A stretch of DNA of 64,000 nucleotides, taken from positions 62,001 to 126,000 of the forward strand of contig JACCER010000010.1 in NCBI GenBank assembly GCA_013416445.1. The letters run 5' to 3'. The notes below the pieces were generated by a model. It saw nothing but the letters and a program-made list of their open reading frames with translations, was not told where the DNA came from and made no database searches. Source of the DNA: Alcaligenaceae bacterium. GTDB lineage: Bacteria > Pseudomonadota > Gammaproteobacteria > Burkholderiales > Burkholderiaceae_B. Below are positions 56,848 through 64,000 of the stretch, in pieces; position 1 is the first letter of the stretch, and the number at the start of each line of letters is the position of its first letter. Position numbers and translations under genes: made by a program.

Positions 56848-57739
56848 GGCCGTCTCCTTGCGCTTCTTGCGTGAGATGGGGCAGATGCACCGCTGGGTCG
56901 AAACGCTGAATGGCGGGCAGTAGCGATTGCGCCAGCCCATGTCCACGAGTGACCACGTACACGACAGTCGTGTCCTCGGGCGTACCGCGCGGACCCAGGA
57001 CCTGGTGTTGGAAGGTGACGGTGAGAAAGTCGCCTTGCAACGTACGGGGGTCGAGTTCCAGCCAGCCGCTGCTGGCATTAATTAGCTGAACTGCTGTCAC
57101 CCACTGGTCTTCCAGCCGCCAGGACGCCAACGCGACAGCGCGCACCGGCAGGGTCGGCAGCAGCGTGGCTAGGTTCAGGTCACCGCGCAGGTTCACACGC
57201 ATGATGCCGGGTACGGCCTCCACGGTACGCAGCGGCGCATACAGGTTTTGTGCGGCATGGCGCGTGAGCACCACAGGCACCGGGGTTTCGCGTCGCGAGG
57301 GCTTGGCCGGGGCGGTTTGTGCACCAGTGTCGTTGCCCACCGCCGGCTGGCCGTAGCGCTGGGGTGTGGTACTCCCCTCAACGATACGCACCGGCTCCAG
57401 TGCAGGCTCACCGTCATTGCCTAGGTGCGCGGCAATGTCCAGCAGAATCAGTTCCCCGGTGTCCGCGTCTTGCAACTGCAAACGAGTGGGTTCAATGGGC
57501 TCATCGGCGCGCAGGTAGACCGCGCCACCGGCACTTTGCACCCGCAGGCACCCTCCCACGCTGGCGGGCACGCCAACGCGCACGTTGCGGTCGATAAACA
57601 CAATGCGCTCCTGGCCGACGACTAACGGCACGGCCAACGGCAGGCGTTCCCAGCGAAGGATTTCCACCGCCTGGGCAGGAATAGCCATCATCCAGGCCAA
57701 CATACCCAACCCGGCCAGAACTCGATGTTTGAAGCTCAT
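56837..57739 (-). CDS. Integrating conjugative element protein, PFL_4704 family
   Basis: The 300-residue periplasmic protein has a signal peptide (VLAGLGMLAWMMAIPAQA). The family start VEILRWERLPLAVPLVVGQE and RIVFIDRNVRVGVPASVGGC match TIGR03749 (DUF3438). It is thought to be the TraK/VirB9-like part of the outer-membrane complex. Its stop overlaps the PFL_4705 start by 11 bases and its start overlaps the PFL_4703 stop by four, so the genes are tightly coupled. Confidence 0.87.
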   Translation of the reverse strand: MSFKHRVLAGLGMLAWMMAIPAQAVEILRWERLPLAVPLVVGQERIVFIDRNVRVGVPASVGGCLRVQSAGGAVYLRADEPIEPTRLQLQDADTGELILLDIAAHLGNDGEPALEPVRIVEGSTTPQRYGQPAVGNDTGAQTAPAKPSRRETPVPVVLTRHAAQNLYAPLRTVEAVPGIMRVNLRGDLNLATLLPTLPVRAVALASWRLEDQWVTAVQLINASSGWLELDPRTLQGDFLTVTFQHQVLGPRGTPEDTTVVYVVTRGHGLAQSLLPAIQRFDPAVHLPHLTQEAQGDGHAQ

Positions 57740-58416
57740 TGGGAATCTCCTTGCAATCCCAGGCCGCTACGCGCGAGGGGTTCTGACACTGGCACGGTAA
57801 TTCGCTGGGGAGCGCTGTCATAACAGTCCAGCACCAGCCCGAACGGGTTGCGGGTCGGATCAACGTCCGCCCGCGCCACCTTGATGGAGTAACGCACCAG
57901 TGCCCTCTTGACCTGCTCAGAACCGTGATACTCGTCCGCGCTTAAGTCCAGCGTCACGATCCAGTCGCCATCAGAAATCACCCGCACACGAGCGCTCGGG
58001 TTCTCGCCATAGCCACGACCGGGGATTTCATAGACGCCGCGCACGCGCTGGCGAAGTTCACCCGTGCTGCGGCGGTACTCGAAGTCAGTCCGCAAAAAGG
58101 CCCGGCAGGACGGCGTCAGATACGGCGATAGGACATGCAGGTTGCGGGCGTAGTCCTCTTCGCCATTGGTCGGCCAACGGTTAAGCTGCTGGAACACATA
58201 AAAGGTGAAGGCATAGACCGACTCGGGCGGCACTTCCCACCACTTGCGGGTGCTGCCCGATCGCAGGTCGGGCGGGACGTGAACAGTCAGATCGCGCGGG
58301 GCGCTCCACCACCCACCACCCATAACCAGCGCCACCAGCAGCAGCGCGACTGCGCCGATGCGAAGGGTTTTGATATGTGCCTGCAGGTGCGCGACTTCGT
58401 TTTTGAAGCGGCTCAT
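57736..58416 (-). CDS. Integrating conjugative element protein, PFL_4703 family
   Basis: The 226-residue protein has an N-terminal anchor (LRIGAVALLLVALVMGGGWW), then APRDLTVHVPPDLRSGSTRK and WEVPPESVYAFTFYVFQQLN, characteristic of TIGR03746 (TraE/VirB8-like). It is an inner-membrane assembly factor with a periplasmic domain. The start at 58416 gives MSRFKNEVAHLQAHIKTL; it overlaps the upstream TIGR03750 gene by four bases. Confidence 0.88.
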   Translation of the reverse strand: MSRFKNEVAHLQAHIKTLRIGAVALLLVALVMGGGWWSAPRDLTVHVPPDLRSGSTRKWWEVPPESVYAFTFYVFQQLNRWPTNGEEDYARNLHVLSPYLTPSCRAFLRTDFEYRRSTGELRQRVRGVYEIPGRGYGENPSARVRVISDGDWIVTLDLSADEYHGSEQVKRALVRYSIKVARADVDPTRNPFGLVLDCYDSAPQRITVPVSEPLARSGLGLQGDSQ

Positions 58417-58811
58417 TGCACGCCTCTTCGGATTGTCCAATAGCCGGTGCGCGTGACCAGCGCTTGGCCGCGCACCCAACCTGCCAGCAACGGGTATGAG
58501 ATCGTGATGCGCCATTGCAGTTGTCGGTACAGCCACGTGTCGGGCCTGCCGCGCTTCTTGCGGCGTAAAAGACCGCCACCGACGAACACGCCCAAGGCAA
58601 TGCCAATAACAATGAAGGTCGGCGCCAAGGCAATGGTCGAAAAACCCCAGGACAAGGGCGCCCCCATCAGCAACCCTACCGCGCCCGACAAACCGCAGCA
58701 AATCCACAGTTCGTCCGCCGTCAAACCGCGTACCACGACCGGGTGGCGATTAAGACGATGCGGCAGAAACGACACGGTGCCATCGGCCCGAATGTGCTGG
58801 TGCTCGGACAT
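58413..58811 (-). CDS. Conjugative transfer region protein (TIGR03750, DUF3487)
   Basis: This 132-residue membrane protein has LPHRLNRHPVVVRGLTADEL, then two helices (IALAPTFIVIGIALGVFVGG and the preceding CGLSGAVGLLMGAPL) and a basic tail. It matches the DUF3487 family, likely a TraL/VirB3-like inner-membrane component. The start at 58811 (MSEHQHIRAD) gives the family length. It overlaps the PFL_4703 gene. Confidence 0.87.
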   Translation of the reverse strand: MSEHQHIRADGTVSFLPHRLNRHPVVVRGLTADELWICCGLSGAVGLLMGAPLSWGFSTIALAPTFIVIGIALGVFVGGGLLRRKKRGRPDTWLYRQLQWRITISYPLLAGWVRGQALVTRTGYWTIRRGVQ

Positions 58812-58822
58812 GGGCCGTTTCC

Positions 58823-59179
58823 TTACAGAACTGTAGTCGCTTCGGTGAGCAGCCAGATACCGACCACGAGCAGCACGGCACCGACCGCAACGCTCAAGCC
58901 AAACTGGCCCCAGGTCTTTTTGCCCGTGTGAATTTCGGCGTACGTACCGTAGGCGTGGTAGCACACCCCGATAAACATGGAGGCCACGACCAGAAGCGCC
59001 ACCAACAGCACAATGTCGTAGCCGTAGTTGCGGATGGTCTCCATAATGCCGCCGCCTGTGCCGCGCGACGGGTTTTCCAACGTGGGCAATCCCTGGGCGA
59101 ACGACAGAGTAGGCAGCAGGACCAAACCCCAGGTGAGTGAGGCGAGCGCGATAGGCGTGCGAAATAAGCGGGTCTTCAT
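58823..59179 (-). CDS. Conjugative transfer region protein (TIGR03745, pilin-like)
   Basis: The 118-residue protein has a signal peptide (ALASLTWGLVLLPTLSFA) and two further helices (VLLVALLVVASMFIGVCYHA and LSVAVGAVLLVVGIWLLTEA). This layout, LPTLENPSRGTGGGIMETIR at the mature start, and the position fit TIGR03745 (DUF2976), which resembles TraA/VirB2 pilins in size and topology. It is 11 bases upstream of the TIGR03750 gene. Confidence 0.85.
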   Translation of the reverse strand: MKTRLFRTPIALASLTWGLVLLPTLSFAQGLPTLENPSRGTGGGIMETIRNYGYDIVLLVALLVVASMFIGVCYHAYGTYAEIHTGKKTWGQFGLSVAVGAVLLVVGIWLLTEATTVL

Positions 59180-59196
59180 GGTCAGTTCCTTGCGGG

Positions 59197-59430
59197 TCAG
59201 GACAGGAGGAAAAAAGTCAGTACCAGGTACATCGCCAGAAACCGCACGACGACGCCCAGGAACTGACGTTGGTTAATTCGGTTTTCAGCCCAGCCGACGT
59301 AGGCCGTGCGAATCGCCCAAGCGCCCCACAGCAGCAACACCGCGAACACAAAACCGATCAAGACGGTCGCCATGGTGGCTGGCGTAATGCTGCTGTTGGC
59401 CTGAAAGGCGCTGATCTGGGCTGATGTCAT
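59197..59430 (-). CDS. Integrating conjugative element protein, PFL_4701 family (DUF3262)
   Basis: The 77-residue protein has two helices (TMATVLIGFVFAVLLLWGAW and FLGVVVRFLAMYLVLTFFLL) and the motif WAIRTAYVGWAENRINQRQF, typical of TIGR03758/DUF3262. It is a small inner-membrane component of the secretion system. It overlaps the RAQPRD gene by four bases. Confidence 0.86.
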   Translation of the reverse strand: MTSAQISAFQANSSITPATMATVLIGFVFAVLLLWGAWAIRTAYVGWAENRINQRQFLGVVVRFLAMYLVLTFFLLS

Positions 59431-59798
59431 GGTTGTGCCTGCGTCAATGGGTTGTGCTGGGACGCACGCTCACTGCGGTAATCCCCCGCCAACTCGGCAA
59501 GGTCACGAGGTTGGGCACGCGATGGGGTGAGATGAGACTGAATGCCGGTACGCACGCGGGCCAAGTCAACCATCAAGCGTGGATAGTCGAAGTGGTAACG
59601 ATCGCCCGGCACGATGGGCGTGGCCGCAGCGCTCTGCGCCACGAATCGTTCCAACGCATCAAGTTGACGCAAGGCCGCAGCTAGGTCTTGCCGCTGAGCT
59701 GGCATATCGGCTTGAGCCGTCAGCGGTACAGCCAAAATCGCTGTAAGCAGGAGAGACACGCCGCCGTGCGCGGCGCTACACCGAATCGAGAGCACCAT
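59427..59798 (-). CDS. ICE RAQPRD-family protein
   Basis: The 123-residue exported protein (signal peptide GGVSLLLTAILAVPLTAQA) carries the family-naming motif RAQPRDLAELAGDYR near the C-terminus. The helical mature region (RQDLAAALRQLDALERFVAQ) agrees with TIGR01690. The function is unknown but it is consistently the first gene of this ICE secretion subcluster. Here the TIR-domain gene on the opposite strand separates it from the upstream PFL_4697 and traD genes. Confidence 0.9.
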   Translation of the reverse strand: MVLSIRCSAAHGGVSLLLTAILAVPLTAQADMPAQRQDLAAALRQLDALERFVAQSAAATPIVPGDRYHFDYPRLMVDLARVRTGIQSHLTPSRAQPRDLAELAGDYRSERASQHNPLTQAQP

Positions 59799-59971
59799 CG
59801 CCCCATCCCTTCGTTAGATCAACAATGGAATGATCGTGACATTGCAGGCGCAATCAGGCTGCAAACAATAGGAACTGACGGGCGTCCGGTTTTGGCGAAT
59901 CAGGCCATCTACGGCAAGAACGGCGTCGGTATAATACAAAATGTATCGGCACACATGAAATGCGAGGAAAT

Positions 59972-61102
59972 ATGAACGATTCCGTGGTTTTGCAGGAAAT
60001 AATATCCAATCTCGAAAGCGTAGATCGCTCATGGAGTCAAGAGGAAATCAATCGTCCCTTAGACAAACTAACATCGGCGATCGCAACAGTGGCACGCTCC
60101 CACGGTGGATCGTGGTTGGGATGGCAAGCACTTGTTTACTATTCAGGGTTCCAGCCCCCACCACCGGGGCACCACTTCAGTTCTGAATGGGGAAAGGACA
60201 CCTCTTTATCCATGTTCGGTGAAGGCACACAAGGAGACTGGGCTGAATACACGCAAGAGACGGTTGTACAGCATATAAACGAACTGGCTGATAACCCAGA
60301 CTTGGGCCATGTACAGCAGCTCGCTGGGGAAACAGCCAGTACTTTTGATTCAGCAAAGTTGGAGATTGAGTCAATGCTCCGAGCGCTCATTTCCAACACA
60401 AGTGATAAGTATTACGAATCCCTATTGGACGAACTTCTTGGAATAAAAATTTTGCGTGGGGATGTTTTTATCGCCATGCGGGCACCAAAAAGGAATTTCA
60501 CCACTCGGGATATGCTTGCGGTTAATCAAGGCATTTGGACCCCGCCTCATTGTTCGGTGGAAAGCCAGGTTTTTGAAATGCTTGGCCCTAAGGCTGCTTG
60601 CGCTCTGCTATTACCTCTTGCAAAAAAAGCACACTCCTACCTCTTACGAGTCAAAACACGGATGGAAAAGCAATCTCTGGTTGGAACAAATGTTTTTATT
60701 GGCCACGGTAGATCGAAAGTCTGGCGTGACTTGAAGGACTTCATCGTTGAGCGCATGAGATTACCTTATGATGAATTTAACCGAGTCCCGGTAGCGGGAA
60801 TCACAAACACCCATCGACTGAGCGAGATGCTCGATGCGGCAGCCATCGCGTTTGTTGTTATGACTGCCGAGGACGAACAAGCCGACGGGAAGATAGAGGC
60901 AAGAACGAACGTCATCCACGAAGTCGGCCTTTTCCAAGGACGCTTAGGTTTTACCAAGGCAATTGTCCTTCTTGAGGAAGGGTGCGAAGAATTCAGCAAC
61001 ATTCAAGGACTTGGACAAATTAGGTTTCCAAAAGGAGACATTGCTTCAAAATTCGAGGACATTCGATTGGTTTTAGAACGCGAAAGGTTAATTCAGAGTT
61101 AG
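59972..61102 (+). CDS. TIR-like domain protein (CAP12/Pycsar-type), putative defence gene
   Basis: This 376-residue protein has a C-terminal TIR-like domain (about 240-376) of the kind found in CAP12/Pycsar effectors (PF10137). It begins NVFIGHGRSKVWRDLKDFI and carries ARTNVIHEVGLFQGRLG, in which E317 matches the catalytic glutamate of NADase TIRs. The N-terminal 235 residues are not recognised; they include a segment GGSWLGWQALVYYSGFQPPP and helices. The start at 59972 follows GAGGAAA. No nucleotide cyclase lies beside it. It interrupts the conjugation operon on the opposite strand and is poorer in GC than its neighbours. It is probably accessory cargo acting in anti-phage or anti-plasmid defence by NAD+ degradation; this is inferred. 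Confidence 0.72.
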   Translation: MNDSVVLQEIISNLESVDRSWSQEEINRPLDKLTSAIATVARSHGGSWLGWQALVYYSGFQPPPPGHHFSSEWGKDTSLSMFGEGTQGDWAEYTQETVVQHINELADNPDLGHVQQLAGETASTFDSAKLEIESMLRALISNTSDKYYESLLDELLGIKILRGDVFIAMRAPKRNFTTRDMLAVNQGIWTPPHCSVESQVFEMLGPKAACALLLPLAKKAHSYLLRVKTRMEKQSLVGTNVFIGHGRSKVWRDLKDFIVERMRLPYDEFNRVPVAGITNTHRLSEMLDAAAIAFVVMTAEDEQADGKIEARTNVIHEVGLFQGRLGFTKAIVLLEEGCEEFSNIQGLGQIRFPKGDIASKFEDIRLVLERERLIQS

Positions 61103-61157
61103 TACCGTGAGCAACGGCCTACTGGCCCTTGCAATGCAGGTGAGAGAAAGGCACCGA

Positions 61158-61907
61158 CTATAAATATTTTTTAAAGCTCCCCGCCGTCAAGTTCACCGCC
61201 AGACCCAGCAATATTGCGCTTGGCAGCAGAATTAATAGCGGGTGCAAGGAAACTGGCATCGCCAGATAAACCACCCAGGGCAGTACAGCCAGCGGCATCA
61301 GCGAGGCTTTGGCGCGGTGGTAGAAGAACCCTGACTCCCGACCAGCACCGAATTTGCGCACGTCACGCCGCACCAGCCCATCGACCAGTCCAACGAACGC
61401 CGCCAATAGGATCAACGGTAAGGTCAGCACCAGAATCAGCAGCCGTACCAAGAAAGTGAGCGTGGTGAAAGCTGCGGCAATCAGGTAACGCTCCGACCAA
61501 ATATAAGCTTGGCTCATGTAGTATCGAAAGTTCTTGTTACCACTTTGACTCGGCGCGCGGGCGCGATCCGCGGTGTGGCTCATCCGTTCATCCACGCCGG
61601 TCTTGACGAAAACCCACTCATAGCCAGTGTCGACCAGTTGGTGTGCGGTACGCCCGGGCTCGCGCACGATGACGCTACGTCTGAAGTGACTCGACAGGTG
61701 GCTCAACTCATACTGCAGCATGGACTGGGAGTGGCGCCAGCCCTGCTCCTTCCAGAACAGGTGCATGCCCACGCATTCGACCACGATGGAGATCAACAGT
61801 GATCCGATCAACACACCGAAGAGGCGAAACGGAAAGCCAATGAGGCTCGCGATTAATCCCTGACGGCGGTTCTGCTGTTGCTGTGTCGTGGACGCTGCAT
61901 CGCTCAT
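61158..61907 (-). CDS. Integrating conjugative element membrane protein, PFL_4697 family
   Basis: The 249-residue protein has four membrane helices (LFGVLIGSLLISIVVECVGM, LIAAAFTTLTFLVRLLIL, LTLPLILLAAFVGLVDGLV, LPWVVYLAMPVSLHPLLILL) and the motif FVGLVDGLVRRDVRKFGAGR, then ESGFFYHRAK, of TIGR03747 (DUF4400). It is an inner-membrane protein next to the coupling protein. It overlaps the traD stop by four bases, so they are coupled. Confidence 0.88.
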   Translation of the reverse strand: MSDAASTTQQQQNRRQGLIASLIGFPFRLFGVLIGSLLISIVVECVGMHLFWKEQGWRHSQSMLQYELSHLSSHFRRSVIVREPGRTAHQLVDTGYEWVFVKTGVDERMSHTADRARAPSQSGNKNFRYYMSQAYIWSERYLIAAAFTTLTFLVRLLILVLTLPLILLAAFVGLVDGLVRRDVRKFGAGRESGFFYHRAKASLMPLAVLPWVVYLAMPVSLHPLLILLPSAILLGLAVNLTAGSFKKYL

Positions 61908-64000
61908 GGCGCCGCCTCATCGTAGCCGGCATCGCGGTTTGCCGCATCCACGGGCTCGTCGTCGAGCAGCGTATCGGGCAGGGATTGCTCCTGCAGCCCA
62001 GGAACGCCCTGATTTTCCCACCACTGGCCGGTTTCTGTGTAGCTCTGGCGCATGTACTGGGCAAGCTGCTGCAGGTCCTGCGGCATGTTCTCGTCCGGAT
62101 CAGGGGCAGGCAGCGGCATGCGAACCTTCCACAGTGCGCCGCCCTGCATCAACGCGAAGCACTGGCCTTTGGGCAATTGAACGATATGTGCGGGTTCGAT
62201 CATCGGCACACTGGTCATGCTGATGCGGTCCTGGGTATTGCTGGTAAAGTCAGTTTTACCGTGAATGTCCGAGCTGTCAGTAGCGCCGCTCACGACCGTC
62301 GTGGTGTAGACCTCGACCTTGGGCAGTTGCTTGGTCAGTAGCTCAGCCGTGGCGGTCTCGCGCACGCGCAGCATGAATAGATTGTTGAAGTTGCCGATGA
62401 CTTGGCCTGCCTTGGCGCGATTTCCAAGACGCGCTTCAATGTCAGAGAGAGTCTGGGTGTAGGCGGTGACCTGAATGCCTGCCCCACCCCCTTTGTTGAT
62501 CATCGGGATGAATTCATCGCCCATGAGCTCGTTGAATTCGTCCGCATGCAGATTGATCGGCACTTTCTGGTCGGCACGGGCATCGGGCAGGCCATCGTCG
62601 ATGCCGAACTTGTAGATGTGCCCCGCCACCGATACCAGGTCGGAAAACATCGAATTACCGACTGCGGCGGCGACCTCAGCGTCCGAGAGTGCATCCAGGC
62701 CCACATAGACCACCGCCCGCTTGCGGATAATTTGCATCCAGTCGAAGATTGGCCTGGGATCGTTCAGGTCCGAGTAGTTTGGCGCGAGTAGTTGAGCGAT
62801 CTTGCCGCTGGTGAGCTTTTCCAGCAGCGGTAAGAGGCTTGCCACGATCTTGTCGAAATACGTTTTGTCGTAGCGAACGGCGCTACGCAGACCATCCAGT
62901 ACCGGGTCGTAGTTGCGCGCTTGGCTCAGGTACTGCTCCAGCGCGACCACTCGCTTCTCGCGCCCGATCATGTTTCTGGGGATGTTCTTGTCGTTTAGTC
63001 GTGCTTCAAGTTGAACGATGACCTCCCAAGCTTTGGGCTCAGTCTGAGCGAAATAATGCTGGGCATACTCGATGAACAGCGCATCGATGTTGACCACGTG
63101 CCGTTGGATCAACAGATAATCCGGGCGCTGCCCCAGTTCAATCAGCGCACGGGCGACGATGTTCACGAAGCGCCAAGCAAATTCCCGGAACGCCGCTGAG
63201 TTGCCCTCGCCCGAGAGTTGGCCGGCGATGCGGGTGGCCACTTCGGAAATACGCCCAAACCGGCCAACCGCGTTGTAACGGGCGGATATGTCCGGCCAAC
63301 CTAGATGAAACACATAAAACTCACCTTCTCGCCCGGCGCGTTTGGCCTCTACGTACATTCGTTTGAGCAAATCGGCATCGCCCTTCGGGTCGAAGACAAT
63401 GACGACCTCATGCTCACCCGCGTGGTTCTTGCGTCGAATATCCTGGGTGATAAAAAGCTCGGCCAGCCGCGTTTTACCCACCCGTGTGGTGCCCAGCACC
63501 AACGAATGGCCGACGCGTTCCCCTAACGGCAAACTAACATCGATCTCATGCGGCTCGATGCCATGCAGCCGCGGCAAACCGCCGACCGGCGGCAGTGGGC
63601 GCACTGGATTCAATGGCACGTCCCATGCCGTAAGCTGCGCCAAATGAGATAAGGGAAATGGCGCGAACTCCAAACGTTCTTCCAAGCGCCGCGCCAATCG
63701 ATACGCCGAAGTCAGCTCGACGTAGCGGCGAAAATCAGGCCGATAGGTTTGCGTAAGCCGATGCGTATGCTTCTGTTCCCACAAAAAGCCCTTGCCGATG
63801 AACAGCCGCTGCTGGCTGACTGGCACATCGCGGCTGATCATCGCATAACGCGGCAGGCGGCGAATGTTGCGGCGGTAGCGCAGGATGGCCTGGGCCTGTC
63901 GAAAACGAATTACACCGAAGACAGAAAACGCTAAGGCGCTACCGATCCCCAGGCTGGGATTCAGCGCGAGCGACCACGGGGCCACCACGCACAGAATCGC
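61904..64000 (-). CDS. traD: Conjugative coupling protein TraD, partial at N-terminus
   Basis: The frame is open to the window edge; the visible part is about 698 residues. It has Walker A (LVLGTTRVGKTRLAELFITQ), a Walker B-like segment (EVVIVFDPKGDADLLKRM), and the later NLHADEFNELMGDEF and TQTLSDIEARLGNRAKAGQV. It belongs to the TIGR03743 class of SXT/PFGI coupling proteins, the hexameric ATPase that delivers relaxase-bound DNA to the channel. The N-terminal membrane segment continues past 64000; the visible start …APWSLALNPSLGIGSALAF is its second part. The true start lies outside the window. Confidence 0.92.
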   Translation of the reverse strand, partial: AILCVVAPWSLALNPSLGIGSALAFSVFGVIRFRQAQAILRYRRNIRRLPRYAMISRDVPVSQQRLFIGKGFLWEQKHTHRLTQTYRPDFRRYVELTSAYRLARRLEERLEFAPFPLSHLAQLTAWDVPLNPVRPLPPVGGLPRLHGIEPHEIDVSLPLGERVGHSLVLGTTRVGKTRLAELFITQDIRRKNHAGEHEVVIVFDPKGDADLLKRMYVEAKRAGREGEFYVFHLGWPDISARYNAVGRFGRISEVATRIAGQLSGEGNSAAFREFAWRFVNIVARALIELGQRPDYLLIQRHVVNIDALFIEYAQHYFAQTEPKAWEVIVQLEARLNDKNIPRNMIGREKRVVALEQYLSQARNYDPVLDGLRSAVRYDKTYFDKIVASLLPLLEKLTSGKIAQLLAPNYSDLNDPRPIFDWMQIIRKRAVVYVGLDALSDAEVAAAVGNSMFSDLVSVAGHIYKFGIDDGLPDARADQKVPINLHADEFNELMGDEFIPMINKGGGAGIQVTAYTQTLSDIEARLGNRAKAGQVIGNFNNLFMLRVRETATAELLTKQLPKVEVYTTTVVSGATDSSDIHGKTDFTSNTQDRISMTSVPMIEPAHIVQLPKGQCFALMQGGALWKVRMPLPAPDPDENMPQDLQQLAQYMRQSYTETGQWWENQGVPGLQEQSLPDTLLDDEPVDAANRDAGYDEAAP

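Noticed and set aside
59972-61102. Complete Pycsar or CBASS system
   Set aside because: Only a TIR-like effector is present; no cyclase gene is found on either side within the window.
1-64000. CRISPR arrays, rRNA, complete tRNA genes, intact insertion sequences
   Set aside because: I saw no regularly spaced repeats, no rRNA segments, only a tRNA 3' fragment at 4479-4497, and no transposase-like protein.

Overview
The window reads as a betaproteobacterial chromosome, most likely Alcaligenaceae (Achromobacter/Pusillimonas/Advenella-like), carrying one side of a large integrative and conjugative element (ICE). The host assignment rests on a Bug-family (TctC) solute-binding protein, an rpfF/rpfR pair for cis-2-unsaturated fatty acid signalling, and gene style. 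It is an inference, not a database match.

Layout. (1) 1-4.4 kb, host chromosome: a partial Bug protein, DSF synthase rpfF, and its receptor rpfR (PAS-GGDEF-EAL), the last two convergent. (2) About 4.48 kb: a 17-18 bp sequence identical or nearly so to the 3' end of a tRNA-Gly gene, followed by tandem ATGTACCC repeats. This looks like the ICE end distal to the tRNA; no integrase is seen in the window. (3) 4.7-8.9 kb: an HTH-less LysR sensor domain, an XRE regulator, an Lgt-like/TlpA fusion, a complete LysR and a small DUF1127-like ORF. (4) 9-27.6 kb, copper island: multicopper oxidase, copRS, an HMA metallochaperone, CopA oxidase, CopB, a cupredoxin, an M23 peptidase, a P1B ATPase, a DUF411 protein, cytochrome c, a DUF3141 hydrolase, a Met-rich periplasmic protein, two DUF2933 membrane proteins and a cupin. 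(5) 27.8-35.7 kb: a complete system I cytochrome c maturation operon (ccmABCDEFGHI plus a TlpA-like thioredoxin and ccdA). (6) 35.9-41.2 kb: an orphan czcI-like gene, a YncE-like propeller and a CueR-controlled copper ATPase. (7) 41.2-64 kb: the conjugation module of the PFGI-1/ICEclc (PFL_46xx-47xx, MPF-G) type, from MobH relaxase TraI to coupling protein TraD, which is cut by the window end. Three foreign insertions sit on the opposite strand: an AbrB/PIN toxin-antitoxin pair, a RES-domain toxin and a TIR-domain protein.

How the genes work together. Seven promoters in the copper region share one architecture: a TTACA-N4-TGTAA palindrome, six bases, GTCATC, and a -10 hexamer that starts exactly 34 bases after the palindrome. 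Each points at a copper gene (copR, both DUF2933 genes, CopA, the Met-rich protein operon, the YncE-like gene, the LysR/DUF1127 transcript). I infer that they form the CopR regulon. A second circuit uses CueR with a classical 19-bp-spacer MerR-type promoter in front of the 38 kb ATPase. Periplasmic oxidation and sequestration (two multicopper oxidases, CopB, cupredoxin), cytosolic export (two P1B ATPases) and cytochrome c/disulfide maturation are thus packaged on one mobile element.

The window shows decay as well as function: a response-regulator relic (19856-19954) and a fragment resembling the F510_1955 hydrolase family (14632-14868). I saw no rRNA, complete tRNA, CRISPR array or intact insertion sequence.
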